Of a DNA stretch of 64,000 nt, positions 25,617 to 34,427 are shown piece by piece (positions within the stretch are counted from its first letter, which is position 1; every line of letters starts with the position of its first letter). Location: contig NZ_JAFMYW010000002.1 in assembly GCF_017353175.1 (NCBI RefSeq), positions 930,001 through 994,000 of the forward strand, given 5' to 3'. The notes beneath the pieces were generated by a model. It was not told the DNA's origin, ran no database searches, and saw only the letters and a program-made list of their open reading frames with translations. The stretch is from Fibrella forsythiae (GTDB taxonomy: Bacteria > Bacteroidota > Bacteroidia > Cytophagales > Spirosomataceae). Position numbers and translations under genes: made by a program.

Positions 25617-26813
25617 ATGCGTCCAAACAAGTACATACTATTTCTGCTGGCTACGCTGGTTGCGTTTGTGGCGTTTGAGTACTACAAACCCAAGCCGATC
25701 GACTGGCGGCCTACGTACCAGAACAACGACAAAATTCCGTTTGGTACCCAGGCCATGTTTGAATTGCTGCCCAGCCTGATGCGTCAGCCTGCTGTAGAGA
25801 CCACGCGCCTGCCTGCCTACAACCTGTTGACGGAAACGAAACTGCCGCCGCGTAGCAACTACATTGCCGTTTGTGAGACATTCGCTGCCGGGGAGTATGA
25901 TACACGTGAGTTGCTCAGGTACGTTGCTCGGGGTAACACGGCCTTTTTGTCGGCCTATAGTTTTTCCGATACATTGAGTCGGGCACTTGGTTTCAAAGCC
26001 GAAGTAAAGAACCCGCTCAAGGCAGATACGACACTGCGTTCCAATTTTGTCGGGCCTGCACTGGCCCGGAAAGGCGGTTATAATTTCCGGCACGATGATG
26101 GCCGTAATTTCCTGGTGGTGAAGAAGCCCAATACCGCCATTACCGTGCTGGCCCGAAACGCCCGGAAGGAGGCCGTATTTCTGCGAATCCCGCACGGCAA
26201 AGGCGTTTTCTACATCCATAATCTACCCCTTGCCCTGACCAATTATTACTTGCTTGCTCCCGCTTCGTCTGATTACATGACCAAAGCACTCTCATATCTG
26301 CCTGCCCAGCCAACTTACTGGGACGAGTTTCAGAAGCAGGGCCGGTTCGATGAAGATGAGCAATCGCTCCTGCGTTACATTTACAAGCAACCAGCCCTCA
26401 GTTGGGCGTATTATATCGGCTTGTTTGGCCTGATCATTTACGCGCTCTTTGCCGGGAAACGTACCCAGCGCATTATTCCGGTAATGCAGCTGCCCCAGAA
26501 TACGTCGCTGGAGTTCGTGAAGACGGTGGGACGCATGTATTTTCAACAGAACGACCACGATAACGTTGCCCGCAAAAAAATCCAGTACTTCCTGGCCGAT
26601 CTGCGCGAGCGTTATTTCCTGAATACGCAGGTGCTCAATTCGGAATTTACCGAAACGCTGGCCCGTAAAAGTGGTGTGCCACTCGAAGAAACGCAGAATC
26701 TGGTGCGTATGCTGGCGCAGGCAAACCGGGCCGTTTCGCTCTCTGAATTTGATTTACTAACGATCAACGCCACCATCGAAAACTTCAACGCTGCCGCCGC
26801 CAGTAAGGTTTGA
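25617..26813 (+). CDS. DUF4350 domain protein
   Basis: 398 residues. One N-terminal transmembrane helix (ILFLLATLVAFVAFEYY), a DUF4350 domain (NDKIPFGTQAMFELLPSLMR, YIAVCETFAAGEYDTRELLR, GRNFLVVKKPN, GKGVFYIHNLPLALTNYYLL), a second helix about 265-280 (LSWAYYIGLFGLIIYALFAG) and a cytosolic helical tail. This is the usual DUF4350 partner of MoxR in Bacteroidota. Function unknown beyond the association. The MoxR gene follows after 51 bp. Confidence 0.87.
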   Translation: MRPNKYILFLLATLVAFVAFEYYKPKPIDWRPTYQNNDKIPFGTQAMFELLPSLMRQPAVETTRLPAYNLLTETKLPPRSNYIAVCETFAAGEYDTRELLRYVARGNTAFLSAYSFSDTLSRALGFKAEVKNPLKADTTLRSNFVGPALARKGGYNFRHDDGRNFLVVKKPNTAITVLARNARKEAVFLRIPHGKGVFYIHNLPLALTNYYLLAPASSDYMTKALSYLPAQPTYWDEFQKQGRFDEDEQSLLRYIYKQPALSWAYYIGLFGLIIYALFAGKRTQRIIPVMQLPQNTSLEFVKTVGRMYFQQNDHDNVARKKIQYFLADLRERYFLNTQVLNSEFTETLARKSGVPLEETQNLVRMLAQANRAVSLSEFDLLTINATIENFNAAAASKV

Positions 26814-26864
26814 TCCTACCAGCAGCCATACAACTAATGACCTTAACCGAGTAACAATCCATAC

Positions 26865-27842
26865 ATGGAACAACCATTTAATACCCGCGTTGATCTTCAG
26901 GGGCTTAGCCTGGCCATCGACGCTATCCGCACCGAAGTTGGTAAAGTAATTGTTGGTCAGCACCAGACGATCGATCTGCTCCTGGCTGCGCTCCTGGCCG
27001 ATGGTCACGTACTGATCGAGGGTGTGCCGGGCGTGGCTAAGACACTCACGGCGAAATTGCTGGCGAAAACCATTTCAGTTCAATTTAGCCGAATCCAGTT
27101 CACGCCCGATCTGATGCCCGCCGACGTGCTGGGTACGTCGGTCTTTAGCCCCAAAACGGCTGAATTCTCATTTAAACAGGGCCCTATTTTTGCCAACATC
27201 GTGCTGATCGACGAGATCAACCGGGCACCGGCTAAAACGCAGGCGGCCCTGTTTGAGGCTATGGAAGAACGGCAGATTACCAACGACGGTACCACGTACC
27301 TACTGCCGCCGCCGTTTATGGTGCTGGCTACGCAGAACCCCATTGAGCAGGAAGGTACGTACCGCCTGCCCGAAGCTCAATTAGACCGGTTCCTGTTCAA
27401 AATTGTGGTTGGTTACCCCGAGCAGGCCGAAGAGGTAGACATCCTGCGCGGCCATCACCAGCGTCGAAACCTGACCGATGCCATGGCCGCTATTGGCGCC
27501 GTACTAACCGCCGATCAGCTGAATATGATGCGGGACAAGGTCAATCAGGTGTATGTAGAGGATAACCTGTTCGACTACATCGCGCAGATCGTCAGGAGCA
27601 CGCGGGCTAACAAATCGCTGTATCTGGGTGCTTCGCCCCGGGCAGCAGTGGCGCTATTGAACAGTGCGAAAGCCCTGGCTACCTTGCGCGGCCGTGATTT
27701 TATCACGCCTGAAGACGTGCAGGAACTGGCTATCCCCGTACTACGGCACCGGATTCTGCTCACGCCCGAACGCGAAATGGAGGGTGCCACCGCCGACGAT
27801 GTCATTACCCAGCTTATTCAGAAAATTGAGGTGCCCCGTTGA
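26865..27842 (+). CDS. MoxR family AAA ATPase
   Basis: 325 residues. Walker A GVPGVAKT at 53-60, Walker B LIDEINR at 114-120, sensor 1 in VLATQNPIEQEGTYRLPEAQ, and an Arg-finger/sensor 2 region in YLGASPRAAVALLNSAKALA. MoxR ATPases act as chaperone-like machines for maturation or assembly of partner proteins, often with von Willebrand A or DUF58 partners. Here it lies in an operon with SpoIIM, DUF4129, DUF4350 and DUF58 proteins, the classical set, although two unusual genes now separate it from the DUF58 gene. Confidence 0.95.
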   Translation: MEQPFNTRVDLQGLSLAIDAIRTEVGKVIVGQHQTIDLLLAALLADGHVLIEGVPGVAKTLTAKLLAKTISVQFSRIQFTPDLMPADVLGTSVFSPKTAEFSFKQGPIFANIVLIDEINRAPAKTQAALFEAMEERQITNDGTTYLLPPPFMVLATQNPIEQEGTYRLPEAQLDRFLFKIVVGYPEQAEEVDILRGHHQRRNLTDAMAAIGAVLTADQLNMMRDKVNQVYVEDNLFDYIAQIVRSTRANKSLYLGASPRAAVALLNSAKALATLRGRDFITPEDVQELAIPVLRHRILLTPEREMEGATADDVITQLIQKIEVPR

Positions 27843-27862
27843 GTAGCCTCTGGTAGCTGTGC

Positions 27863-29011
27863 ATGAACAATGTAGCCTACAGATCGAATAGCGGGCCTTT
27901 CGCGCCCTGGCGGAGGGAGCAGAAAGGCTGTATTATTCTGATCATTAGCTTATTGAATGGACTACTGCTTGCCAATTCGGTCAGCGGCCAATCGCTCGTG
28001 GGGGCATGGATAGGTGTGGAGCAGCAGATTGATTCGGGATTTGTTTGCCCGTTGCCGCTCTTTCTTCAGGTACGTTCCGATAGCACCTATACCCTGAGTT
28101 TGATTGATAAAGCCGCCACCGCCCCACGGTCGACCTGGGGAATGACGGATAATCGGCTTCGGCTTGATACAGCTGTATTTCTGCCGGGCCAGGTACAAAT
28201 TACGGCTACCGACCTGAAGGTTCAGGGAGCCACCCCGATGGTGTTTCGGCGGGTTCAGCCAACGGCCTTTTCGGGTGGTGAAACAACCGTCCGGTCTGTA
28301 TTGGCTAACCGGATATGGCAGCAAAGCCAGGTTCGCTACCACTTCCATGAGGGTGGTCAGTTGTGTGTTGAAGACCAACTCACCGGCGATCGGGCCATTC
28401 GCTGCTGGACTGTTACCGAGTGTAATGGCAGCGTGTTTGTCGTTGTCAAAGGCAATCGGGGCGACTGTTCGCGGAGTTATGACGTACCCATTCAGGTGCT
28501 TGCCTTTACTGATAAAAAATTGACTGTGAGTAAGTTGACTGCTGCTGATTCTTCGCCTTATAGCCTGACGGCCGGTGGTCTGTTACCTGCCGGGAAAAAT
28601 TGTGAAGCAATTGGGTTTCAGCTTTGCAGTAGTTGTTTTTACATACCTTACGAACAAGCCGGATTGCTGGAAAAGAAGGGGCCACCCGGTCGGCTCTATG
28701 CTGTTCGGCAGCAGTTGATGGCCGACTTCAAGGCGAATAACGTACCTAGGCAAACCGGAATCGTTCAGGTACGTTGCCTGGTGAATTGCGAAGGAAAAGC
28801 CGGGCAGTTTACGGCTACTACCTACGGACCCGATTATCAGCGTAACCACTTCGATCCTCAGATTACCAACCAGTTACTGACCATTCTTCGTACTCATTTT
28901 GCCACTGGCTGGCGACCGGGACGCATACGGGCGATCGAACGCCCGCTCGATTACCAGGCTACGATTACTATTCGGTTAGTGGATGGACAGATAACCGACG
29001 TTTTTCTATGA
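27863..29011 (+). CDS. Secreted protein of unknown function, insert in the MoxR/DUF58 operon
   Basis: 382 residues. A hydrophobic segment (about 26-42, IILIISLLNGLLLANSVSGQ) is probably a late signal peptide. The mature part starts LVGAWIGVEQQ, like small lipocalin-type domains, and continues with a second beta-rich block; the last about 90 residues (GIVQVRCLVNCEGKAGQFTA, LRTHFATGWRPGRI) resemble a TonB C-terminal-type alpha/beta fold. Six or more cysteines are spread through the mature part (CPLPL, CWTVTEC, FQLCSSCF). I do not recognise a family. It sits 20 bp after MoxR in the same direction. Confidence 0.7.
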   Translation: MNNVAYRSNSGPFAPWRREQKGCIILIISLLNGLLLANSVSGQSLVGAWIGVEQQIDSGFVCPLPLFLQVRSDSTYTLSLIDKAATAPRSTWGMTDNRLRLDTAVFLPGQVQITATDLKVQGATPMVFRRVQPTAFSGGETTVRSVLANRIWQQSQVRYHFHEGGQLCVEDQLTGDRAIRCWTVTECNGSVFVVVKGNRGDCSRSYDVPIQVLAFTDKKLTVSKLTAADSSPYSLTAGGLLPAGKNCEAIGFQLCSSCFYIPYEQAGLLEKKGPPGRLYAVRQQLMADFKANNVPRQTGIVQVRCLVNCEGKAGQFTATTYGPDYQRNHFDPQITNQLLTILRTHFATGWRPGRIRAIERPLDYQATITIRLVDGQITDVFL

Positions 29012-29045
29012 CAAACAACTCATTAACGGTAGTAAGTAATCGGTT

Positions 29046-29867
29046 ATGCTGAAGAACGTTCTGCGCTGTGTGCTGGTGTATATGCTGCTGATGACTTCGG
29101 CTCAGGCGCAGCATGAGGCCGCCCTGATGCAGCAATTGACCCGAAGCCTGATGACCTCAGGTACGTATCGGCAACCGTGGGGGCATGTGTATTATCTGGC
29201 CAGGCTCGATAGTGCCATTCGGGCGGGCTACGAAGTGGCTGACCATACCTTCTGGAAAGGGTTGTATTTTCTGGACCAGAAAGCACTCGATAAAGCGGTG
29301 CCCCTGCTGGAAAAAGCCTGCCGCCTGAAACCGAAGCATCATGGCTACGTTGGCTGGGTTTATCTGAACACCCTGCGCGATTACCCGCGTGCTTTGGCCC
29401 ATTACGATGCCTACGATGCCCTGACTCCCGACGTTGATGACCGCGAAGGTGACCATGCTGTTAGTTTCCTGCGCTCGCAGATCTACCGATATATGGGTCG
29501 CCACGCAATGGCCTTGCCGGGCTACGACAAGGCCATTGCGCTGGTTGAAGACAAACATGGGCCGGGCTGGGTCAACTACCGCTATTATGTAGCGCGCGGC
29601 TGTTCAAGATTGGCCGTTGGTCGGGTTGCCGACGCACTCAGCGACTTCGATAAAGCCTTGCCTAACAACCCCAGTAGCGCGTTGGTAAATTACTGGCGGG
29701 GCCGTGCGTTACAGCTACTCAACCGTGCCGATGAAGCCCGTATGGCCTATAGCGATGCGTTACTTTGGCTCAGTAATTCAAATATTGAGCAAGACCAGTA
29801 TTATGAAGTTCAGGATGCTGTTTATGAACAACAAGTCAATCAGGCACTAGCGAGTCTGGCCCGGTAA
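29046..29867 (+). CDS. Secreted tetratricopeptide-repeat protein
   Basis: 273 residues: signal peptide (MLKNVLRCVLVYMLLMTSAQAQ) and several TPR-like helical pairs, for example KGLYFLDQKALDKAVPLLEK, YLNTLRDYPRALAHYDAYDA, ALSDFDKALPNNPSSALVNY and YWRGRALQLLNRADEARMAY. TPRs usually hold protein partners. Between the unknown secreted protein and the DUF58 gene (24 bp ahead), it may serve the same envelope assembly. The exact repeat number is not determined. Confidence 0.82.
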   Translation: MLKNVLRCVLVYMLLMTSAQAQHEAALMQQLTRSLMTSGTYRQPWGHVYYLARLDSAIRAGYEVADHTFWKGLYFLDQKALDKAVPLLEKACRLKPKHHGYVGWVYLNTLRDYPRALAHYDAYDALTPDVDDREGDHAVSFLRSQIYRYMGRHAMALPGYDKAIALVEDKHGPGWVNYRYYVARGCSRLAVGRVADALSDFDKALPNNPSSALVNYWRGRALQLLNRADEARMAYSDALLWLSNSNIEQDQYYEVQDAVYEQQVNQALASLAR

Positions 29868-29890
29868 GGCTGTCATACACCCACCTATCT

Positions 29891-31252
29891 ATGAAATTGA
29901 TTCGTTCCCTGTTTATTTCCCTGCGCATCTGGTTCGTGCTGGCTGGCTTTGTGGTTGCTTTCGTGGTGGCCTATGCCGTACCGGTGTTATTTCCCGTGTT
30001 CCAGATAGCGTTCGGCGTTTTCGTATTGTTGCTGTTGATCGAACTGGTGTTGCTCTACCGCGACAGCGCTGCGGGTGGACAGCCGATCTTCTTTGCCCGC
30101 CGCGACATGCCCGACCGCCTTTCCAACGGCGACGAGAACCCGATCACGCTTTATCTGGAGAGCCGGTATGCGTTTAATACACCTGTTGAGATTGTGGATG
30201 AAATACCGTTTCAGTTTCAGCGTCGCGATGTACTGTTTACGGCCGATGTCAGGCCCAACGAAACGAAGGTGATCCGGTACGAACTGCGGCCAACACGCCG
30301 GGGCGAATACAGCTTCGGGTCAATCAATGTATTCGTGATGACGCCCATGAAATTGTTGAAACGGCGATTTCAATTCGAACAGGGGCGATTGGTGCCGGTG
30401 TACCCATCCTACCTGCAAATGCGGCAGTATGAACTGTTGGCAGCCAGTAATAGGCTTACTGAGGTTGGTATCAAGCGCATTCGGCGCATTGGGCACAGCA
30501 TGGAATTTGAGCAGGTACGTCCCTACACGCAGGGTGATGACCTGCGCACGATCAACTGGAAAGCGACCGCCCGCCGGTCAGACACGAACCAGTCGAATCT
30601 GGTGGTGAATGCTTATACCGACGAACGTTCTCAGGCAGTGTATTGCCTGATCGACAAAGGAAGGGTGATGCGCTCGCCTTTCGAGGGCTTAACCCTACTC
30701 GACTACGCCATCAATGCATCGCTGGTGTTGAGCAATATTGCGCTGTTGAAGCAGGACCGGGCGGGCCTTATCACGTTTTCTGACCGGATTGGCCAGATTG
30801 TAGTGGCCGAACGGCGGCCGGGACATATGCTGAAGATTCTGGAAGTATTGTACCGGCAGAAAACTCGCTACCTGGAAACCGATTTCGAAGCGCTTTATGC
30901 TACCGTTCGCATGCAGGTACGTCAGCGGGGACTGTTACTGCTGTTTACCAATTTCGAAACCGTGAGCGGCATGCGTCGGCAATTGCCATACCTGCGTCGG
31001 TTGGCAAAAAATCACCTGCTGCTGGTCATTTTCTTCGATAATACGGAACTTCGCTCGTTGCTGAATGCACCTGCCCACGACACTGAAGAGATCTACCTGA
31101 AAACAATTGCTGAAAAATTTTCGTACGAAAAACAGTTGATTGTGAAGGAGTTGGGGCAATACGGTATTCAGAGTATCCTGACTGCTCCCCGCGATCTAAC
31201 GGCTAACACAGTCAATAAATACCTGGAACTGAAAGCGCGGGGCATGATATAG
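29891..31252 (+). CDS. DUF58 domain protein
   Basis: 453 residues. Two transmembrane helices in the first 60 residues, an immunoglobulin-like region with FELRPTRRGEYSFGSINVFV character, then the DUF58 motif YTQGDDLRTINWKATARR around 211-228 and a von Willebrand A-like domain (AVYCLIDKGRVMRSPFEGLT). DUF58 proteins are the standard partners of MoxR ATPases. It ends the same-strand series that begins at 22791; the next gene starts 50 bp later and looks unrelated. Confidence 0.92.
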   Translation: MKLIRSLFISLRIWFVLAGFVVAFVVAYAVPVLFPVFQIAFGVFVLLLLIELVLLYRDSAAGGQPIFFARRDMPDRLSNGDENPITLYLESRYAFNTPVEIVDEIPFQFQRRDVLFTADVRPNETKVIRYELRPTRRGEYSFGSINVFVMTPMKLLKRRFQFEQGRLVPVYPSYLQMRQYELLAASNRLTEVGIKRIRRIGHSMEFEQVRPYTQGDDLRTINWKATARRSDTNQSNLVVNAYTDERSQAVYCLIDKGRVMRSPFEGLTLLDYAINASLVLSNIALLKQDRAGLITFSDRIGQIVVAERRPGHMLKILEVLYRQKTRYLETDFEALYATVRMQVRQRGLLLLFTNFETVSGMRRQLPYLRRLAKNHLLLVIFFDNTELRSLLNAPAHDTEEIYLKTIAEKFSYEKQLIVKELGQYGIQSILTAPRDLTANTVNKYLELKARGMI

Positions 31253-31302
31253 GCGCTACCAAAGCGGGTAAATTAATGAGCGGTAATTCTTAACCGCATA
31301 TC

Positions 31303-32127
31303 ATGAAAAAACTGCTCACCTACCTGTCGCTGATCTGCCTGTTAAGCTCGTTCGATCGTAAAGAACTAACCTGGACAGCCCTCGGCGATTCGATAACGTA
31401 CCTGAATGAGCATCTGGATCAGACGGGCAATCGAATTACGAAGGGATACATGACCCGGGTTGTTGAAAAACTTCCCTATATCCACTACACCAATCAAGGC
31501 CATAATGGCTGGACGGCCGTGCGCATTGCCCAGTCGATCGAGACACTGGGTTTGGCTAAGTCGGATATTTATTCTGTCTTCTTAGGTACGAACGACTGGT
31601 GGGGAGGCAAGCCGTTGGGGCGTTTAGTGGATTACCAAAACAACACCGGTAGCACAACCGTATGTGGCTCGTTCCGAATTATCATCGATAAGCTCCGAAG
31701 CCTCAACCCGGCGGCGCACATTGTGCTGATTACGCCCATGCAACGGGCTGACTTTGTCTACCTCACCAATTATAAAAACAACGCGTATGGATCATATAAA
31801 GCCAAAAACGGTCAATATCTCGAATCCTTCGCCAATGCCATTGACTCGATTGGCCGGTTCGATCGCATAACGGTAGTAGATCTGTATCACCTGAAAGGGC
31901 TGGGTGTGAAGCAGTTGGTTAAATACAAACGCCTGAAAGACCCTCAAACAGGTACGTACACCAATTACCCCTATCCCACATTCATCGATGTGCCGTTTAA
32001 CCCGGAAACAGACGAGTATCCGTATCCACTTGAAGCGGTCGATAAAACGTATGATGGTCTGCACCCGTCCGACTCGGGCTACGAATTGATTACACGCCGG
32101 CTAGTGAAGGTGATGAAGAAATATTGA
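31303..32127 (+). CDS. Secreted SGNH/GDSL hydrolase
   Basis: 274 residues. Short signal peptide (MKKLLTYLSLICLLSSF), then the SGNH blocks: nucleophile in ALGDSIT (GDS at 28-30), the Gly of NQGHNGWTA, the Asn of FLGTNDWWGG, and the Asp-His pair in YDGLHPSDSGY. Such enzymes deacylate or hydrolyse esters of lipids or carbohydrates; the long inserted region with many Tyr/Asn (LTNYKNNAYGSYKAKNGQY) suggests a carbohydrate-linked substrate, but this is only a guess. Followed by a palindromic hairpin shared with the convergent M43 protease gene. Confidence 0.9.
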   Translation: MKKLLTYLSLICLLSSFDRKELTWTALGDSITYLNEHLDQTGNRITKGYMTRVVEKLPYIHYTNQGHNGWTAVRIAQSIETLGLAKSDIYSVFLGTNDWWGGKPLGRLVDYQNNTGSTTVCGSFRIIIDKLRSLNPAAHIVLITPMQRADFVYLTNYKNNAYGSYKAKNGQYLESFANAIDSIGRFDRITVVDLYHLKGLGVKQLVKYKRLKDPQTGTYTNYPYPTFIDVPFNPETDEYPYPLEAVDKTYDGLHPSDSGYELITRRLVKVMKKY

Positions 32128-32144
32128 TTGATGTAGCTCGTGTG

Positions 32145-32198
32145 CCTACCAGAAAATAGCCCGACAGGTACGTACCTGGCGGGCTATTTTCTGGTAGG
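32145..32198. terminator. Near-perfect 54-bp palindrome centred on AGGTACGTACCT
   Basis: 32145-32163 pairs with 32180-32198 without mismatch; inward there is one mismatched pair, then the self-complementary AGGTACGTACCT at 32166-32177. The inverted pair of the over-represented word forms the tip of the hairpin. It separates convergent genes and has A/T-rich arms (AGAAAATAGC), so it can act as a bidirectional terminator. Confidence 0.8.
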
Positions 32199-32210
32199 CC
32201 GGTTATTCGA

Positions 32211-33218
32211 TCATTGTACGAATGTGTTGCGGGAACCGTCAGAAGCAAACAGTGCGCGGCTGCGCGTCGTCTGTCCGTTGGTGAACATATACATGCAGAG
32301 ATCATTAGTGTAGTCCATGTAGTTCATGAACAGATCACCGTTGGCGCCATTACCACAGGTAACGTGAGGGAACGACGGGCAACCGAAATTTGAGGTCTGC
32401 TGCGTAGGGGTATCGGCTACTAAATCGTTACCGCAACTGGCATCGCCCCAGATATGACGTAGGTTTAACCAGTGGCCAACTTCGTGAGTTGCCGTACGAC
32501 CCTTATCATAGGGAGCTGCAAAGTAGCCGCCCGTGGTAACAATGCTGCTGCTGCCGAAATACTGCGGACCAATAACAACCCCGTCTGTTGCGGCTAAACC
32601 ACCAGGAAACTGCGCGTAGCCGAGAATGCCACCCCCGATATTACAAATCCAGATATTCAGATTGTGGGCCGGATCGATGGGATCAACGCCGCCTTTCTTG
32701 CTGCTTTTCATGGCGTCGCGCGTACCCCACGACGTTTTGGTTGATGATTTGCGGTCAATACCAGCCAGCGTGAACTGGATCTGCATGTTCGAAGCCAGGC
32801 CTGAAAATACACCCGGTAGTAAACTTATATCGCTGTTTGTCTTGCTGTAATCGCGGTTCAGCACCGTAATCTGCGATTGAATCTGCGCATCGCTGATGTT
32901 TTCCTTCGCTGAATTGTAAATCACGTGCACGCGCACAGGAATAGTCACAACACCAGAGTAGGCCGTTGCGGCAGCACGGCCATTACGCTGGGCAAACCGT
33001 TCGGCGTGCTTGTCAATCTCTTCCAGTTTGTTGGCAATACTGGGGTTTTCCTTAATGTTCTCAGCCAGCACGTCCATACTGGCGCAGGCACGGGGCTCAT
33101 CACCTTGCCGCGCATTCTGATTTGTGGCAGATGAAGATTGGTCGACATTTGGGTCGAAACAGGATGAGACAGCACCAATAAGTGCCATACAAACTATCGG
33201 CAGTATAATCTTTCGCAT
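32211..33218 (-). CDS. Pappalysin-type (M43) zinc metalloprotease lipoprotein
   Basis: 335 residues. Lipoprotein signal (MRKIILPIVCMALIGAVSSC), a charged spacer, then the metzincin domain: SDAQIQSQITVLNRDYSKTN is a family marker, the zinc site HEVGHWLNLRHIWGD lies near 244-258, and a Met-turn MNYMDY follows. Three or more disulfide-prone Cys (CGNDLV, FGCPSFP, VTCGNGA) fit M43 structure. M43 enzymes cleave proteins outside the cell or at the surface. It lacks a T9SS domain, so a surface lipoprotein is likely. Confidence 0.92.
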   Translation of the reverse strand: MRKIILPIVCMALIGAVSSCFDPNVDQSSSATNQNARQGDEPRACASMDVLAENIKENPSIANKLEEIDKHAERFAQRNGRAAATAYSGVVTIPVRVHVIYNSAKENISDAQIQSQITVLNRDYSKTNSDISLLPGVFSGLASNMQIQFTLAGIDRKSSTKTSWGTRDAMKSSKKGGVDPIDPAHNLNIWICNIGGGILGYAQFPGGLAATDGVVIGPQYFGSSSIVTTGGYFAAPYDKGRTATHEVGHWLNLRHIWGDASCGNDLVADTPTQQTSNFGCPSFPHVTCGNGANGDLFMNYMDYTNDLCMYMFTNGQTTRSRALFASDGSRNTFVQ

Positions 33219-33599
33219 ATTGATTAGTTGGTTTATGGCTCAATGTAGTATAAATAATGTAACTGTAAAACGTAGAAATATACATATGAGAAATAAGAAT
33301 TACATATGGTATTGTCTGGTACCCTGAAATGGATGTAACTACCTGTATAACTGTAACGTATGCATTTGCTGACGAGCTTTTTTCCGACAATCGACTTAGC
33401 AAACGGTCATCCATTTCGTGAACTAACGATAGTTAGTCGTGTTACGCTGGCATGTTGGGCATCTACCATTTACTCGGCAGAGCAGTCAGCCGGGGATAAT
33501 CCTCTGTTGCAGGAAGAAGCAATCGTTTACGCCCTCGCGTAGCGCATAAAAAAGGTCGATAACCTAGCTATCGACCTTTTTTTAACTATGAATGGTCTG
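33219..33599. other. Intergenic region upstream of the M43 protease gene
   Basis: 381 bp. The part next to the protease gene (about 33220-33340) is AT-rich and probably holds its promoter, though no clear TANNTTTG pair was placed. A terminator for the phzF-like gene is at 33548-33583. A 60-codon open frame at 33360-33542 has no recognisable features and is not called. Confidence 0.5.
33548..33583 (-). terminator. Terminator of the PhzF cluster
   Basis: AAAAAAGGTCGATA (33548-33561) pairs with TATCGACCTTTTTT (33569-33582), a 14-bp stem with a 7-nt loop; on the minus strand it ends in a U-run. Confidence 0.9.
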
Positions 33600-34427
33600 T
33601 CAAACGTGATTTGCCAGTTCGCCCTTGAGGTACAATTGCACCTGTCCGCCAATATCAACGCGGGTACCGTCGGAATGGAGTTTACAGCGCAGATAGCCAC
33701 CCCGTGCCGACAGTTGCCGGGCTGTTAAATCAGTCTTTGCCAGTTTGTCAGCCCAGTAAGGTATCAGTGTTGTGTGAGCTGACCCCGTGACGGGATCCTC
33801 GTCGATGCCTGACTGCGGGGCGAAAAAGCGCGAAACAAAATCAACGTCGATGCCGGGAGCCGTAACGATAATGCCCCGTGCCGGTACGGTTACCAACTCA
33901 CGGAAATCGGGGGCGAGCGCTTCCACATCGGCCTGGGTGGCGTATACCACCATGAAATCGGTTTTACCCTTGTGAATCTCCAATGGTTTGGGTCCTCGTA
34001 AGCCGGCCGACAGGGCCGGAGGCTGAACGGCGGCTTTATGGAGAACATCGGCCGGGAAGTCGAGCACCAGCCAGCCGTCACTGTCGCGGCAAACGGTAAG
34101 CGGCCCGCTCTTAGAATCGAACGTGATTTTAGCCTCCTCGGGTTTTTCTTCGAGGAAGAAAACAACGTACCCGGTTGCTAGCGTAGCATGTCCACAAAGG
34201 TCAACCTCAACAGTTGGGGTAAACCAACGGATATGATATCCCGTTTCGGTACGGATGTAGAAAGCGGTTTCGGCCAGGTTATTCTCGGCGGCAATTGCCT
34301 GCATTCGATCGTCGGGCAACCATTCGTTCTGGTCGGTCAGTGGTACAACTGCCGCCGGGTTACCTGTGTAAAGCAGATCGGTAAAAGCATCGAGCTGGTA
34401 AATTCGAAAGCTGGTGGATGGGGTCAT
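33600..34427 (-). CDS. PhzF family isomerase-like protein
   Basis: 275 residues, usual length. N-terminal YQLDAFTDLLYTGNPAAVVPL, catalytic Glu in NLAETAFYI (E53), YHIRWFTPTVEVDLCGHATL, and the C-terminal GIDEDPVTGSAHTTLIPYW are diagnostic for the diaminopimelate-epimerase-like fold. PhzF proper isomerises a phenazine precursor; most chromosomal homologues have unknown substrates, and no phenazine genes are here. It starts by a 4-nt overlap with the lipoprotein gene before it, the last of four tightly packed minus-strand genes. Confidence 0.92.
   Translation of the reverse strand: MTPSTSFRIYQLDAFTDLLYTGNPAAVVPLTDQNEWLPDDRMQAIAAENNLAETAFYIRTETGYHIRWFTPTVEVDLCGHATLATGYVVFFLEEKPEEAKITFDSKSGPLTVCRDSDGWLVLDFPADVLHKAAVQPPALSAGLRGPKPLEIHKGKTDFMVVYATQADVEALAPDFRELVTVPARGIIVTAPGIDVDFVSRFFAPQSGIDEDPVTGSAHTTLIPYWADKLAKTDLTARQLSARGGYLRCKLHSDGTRVDIGGQVQLYLKGELANHV

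Noticed and set aside
33360-33542. 60-codon open frame between phzF and the M43 protease gene
   Set aside because: No start context, no recognisable features and it lies in promoter/terminator space; more likely chance.
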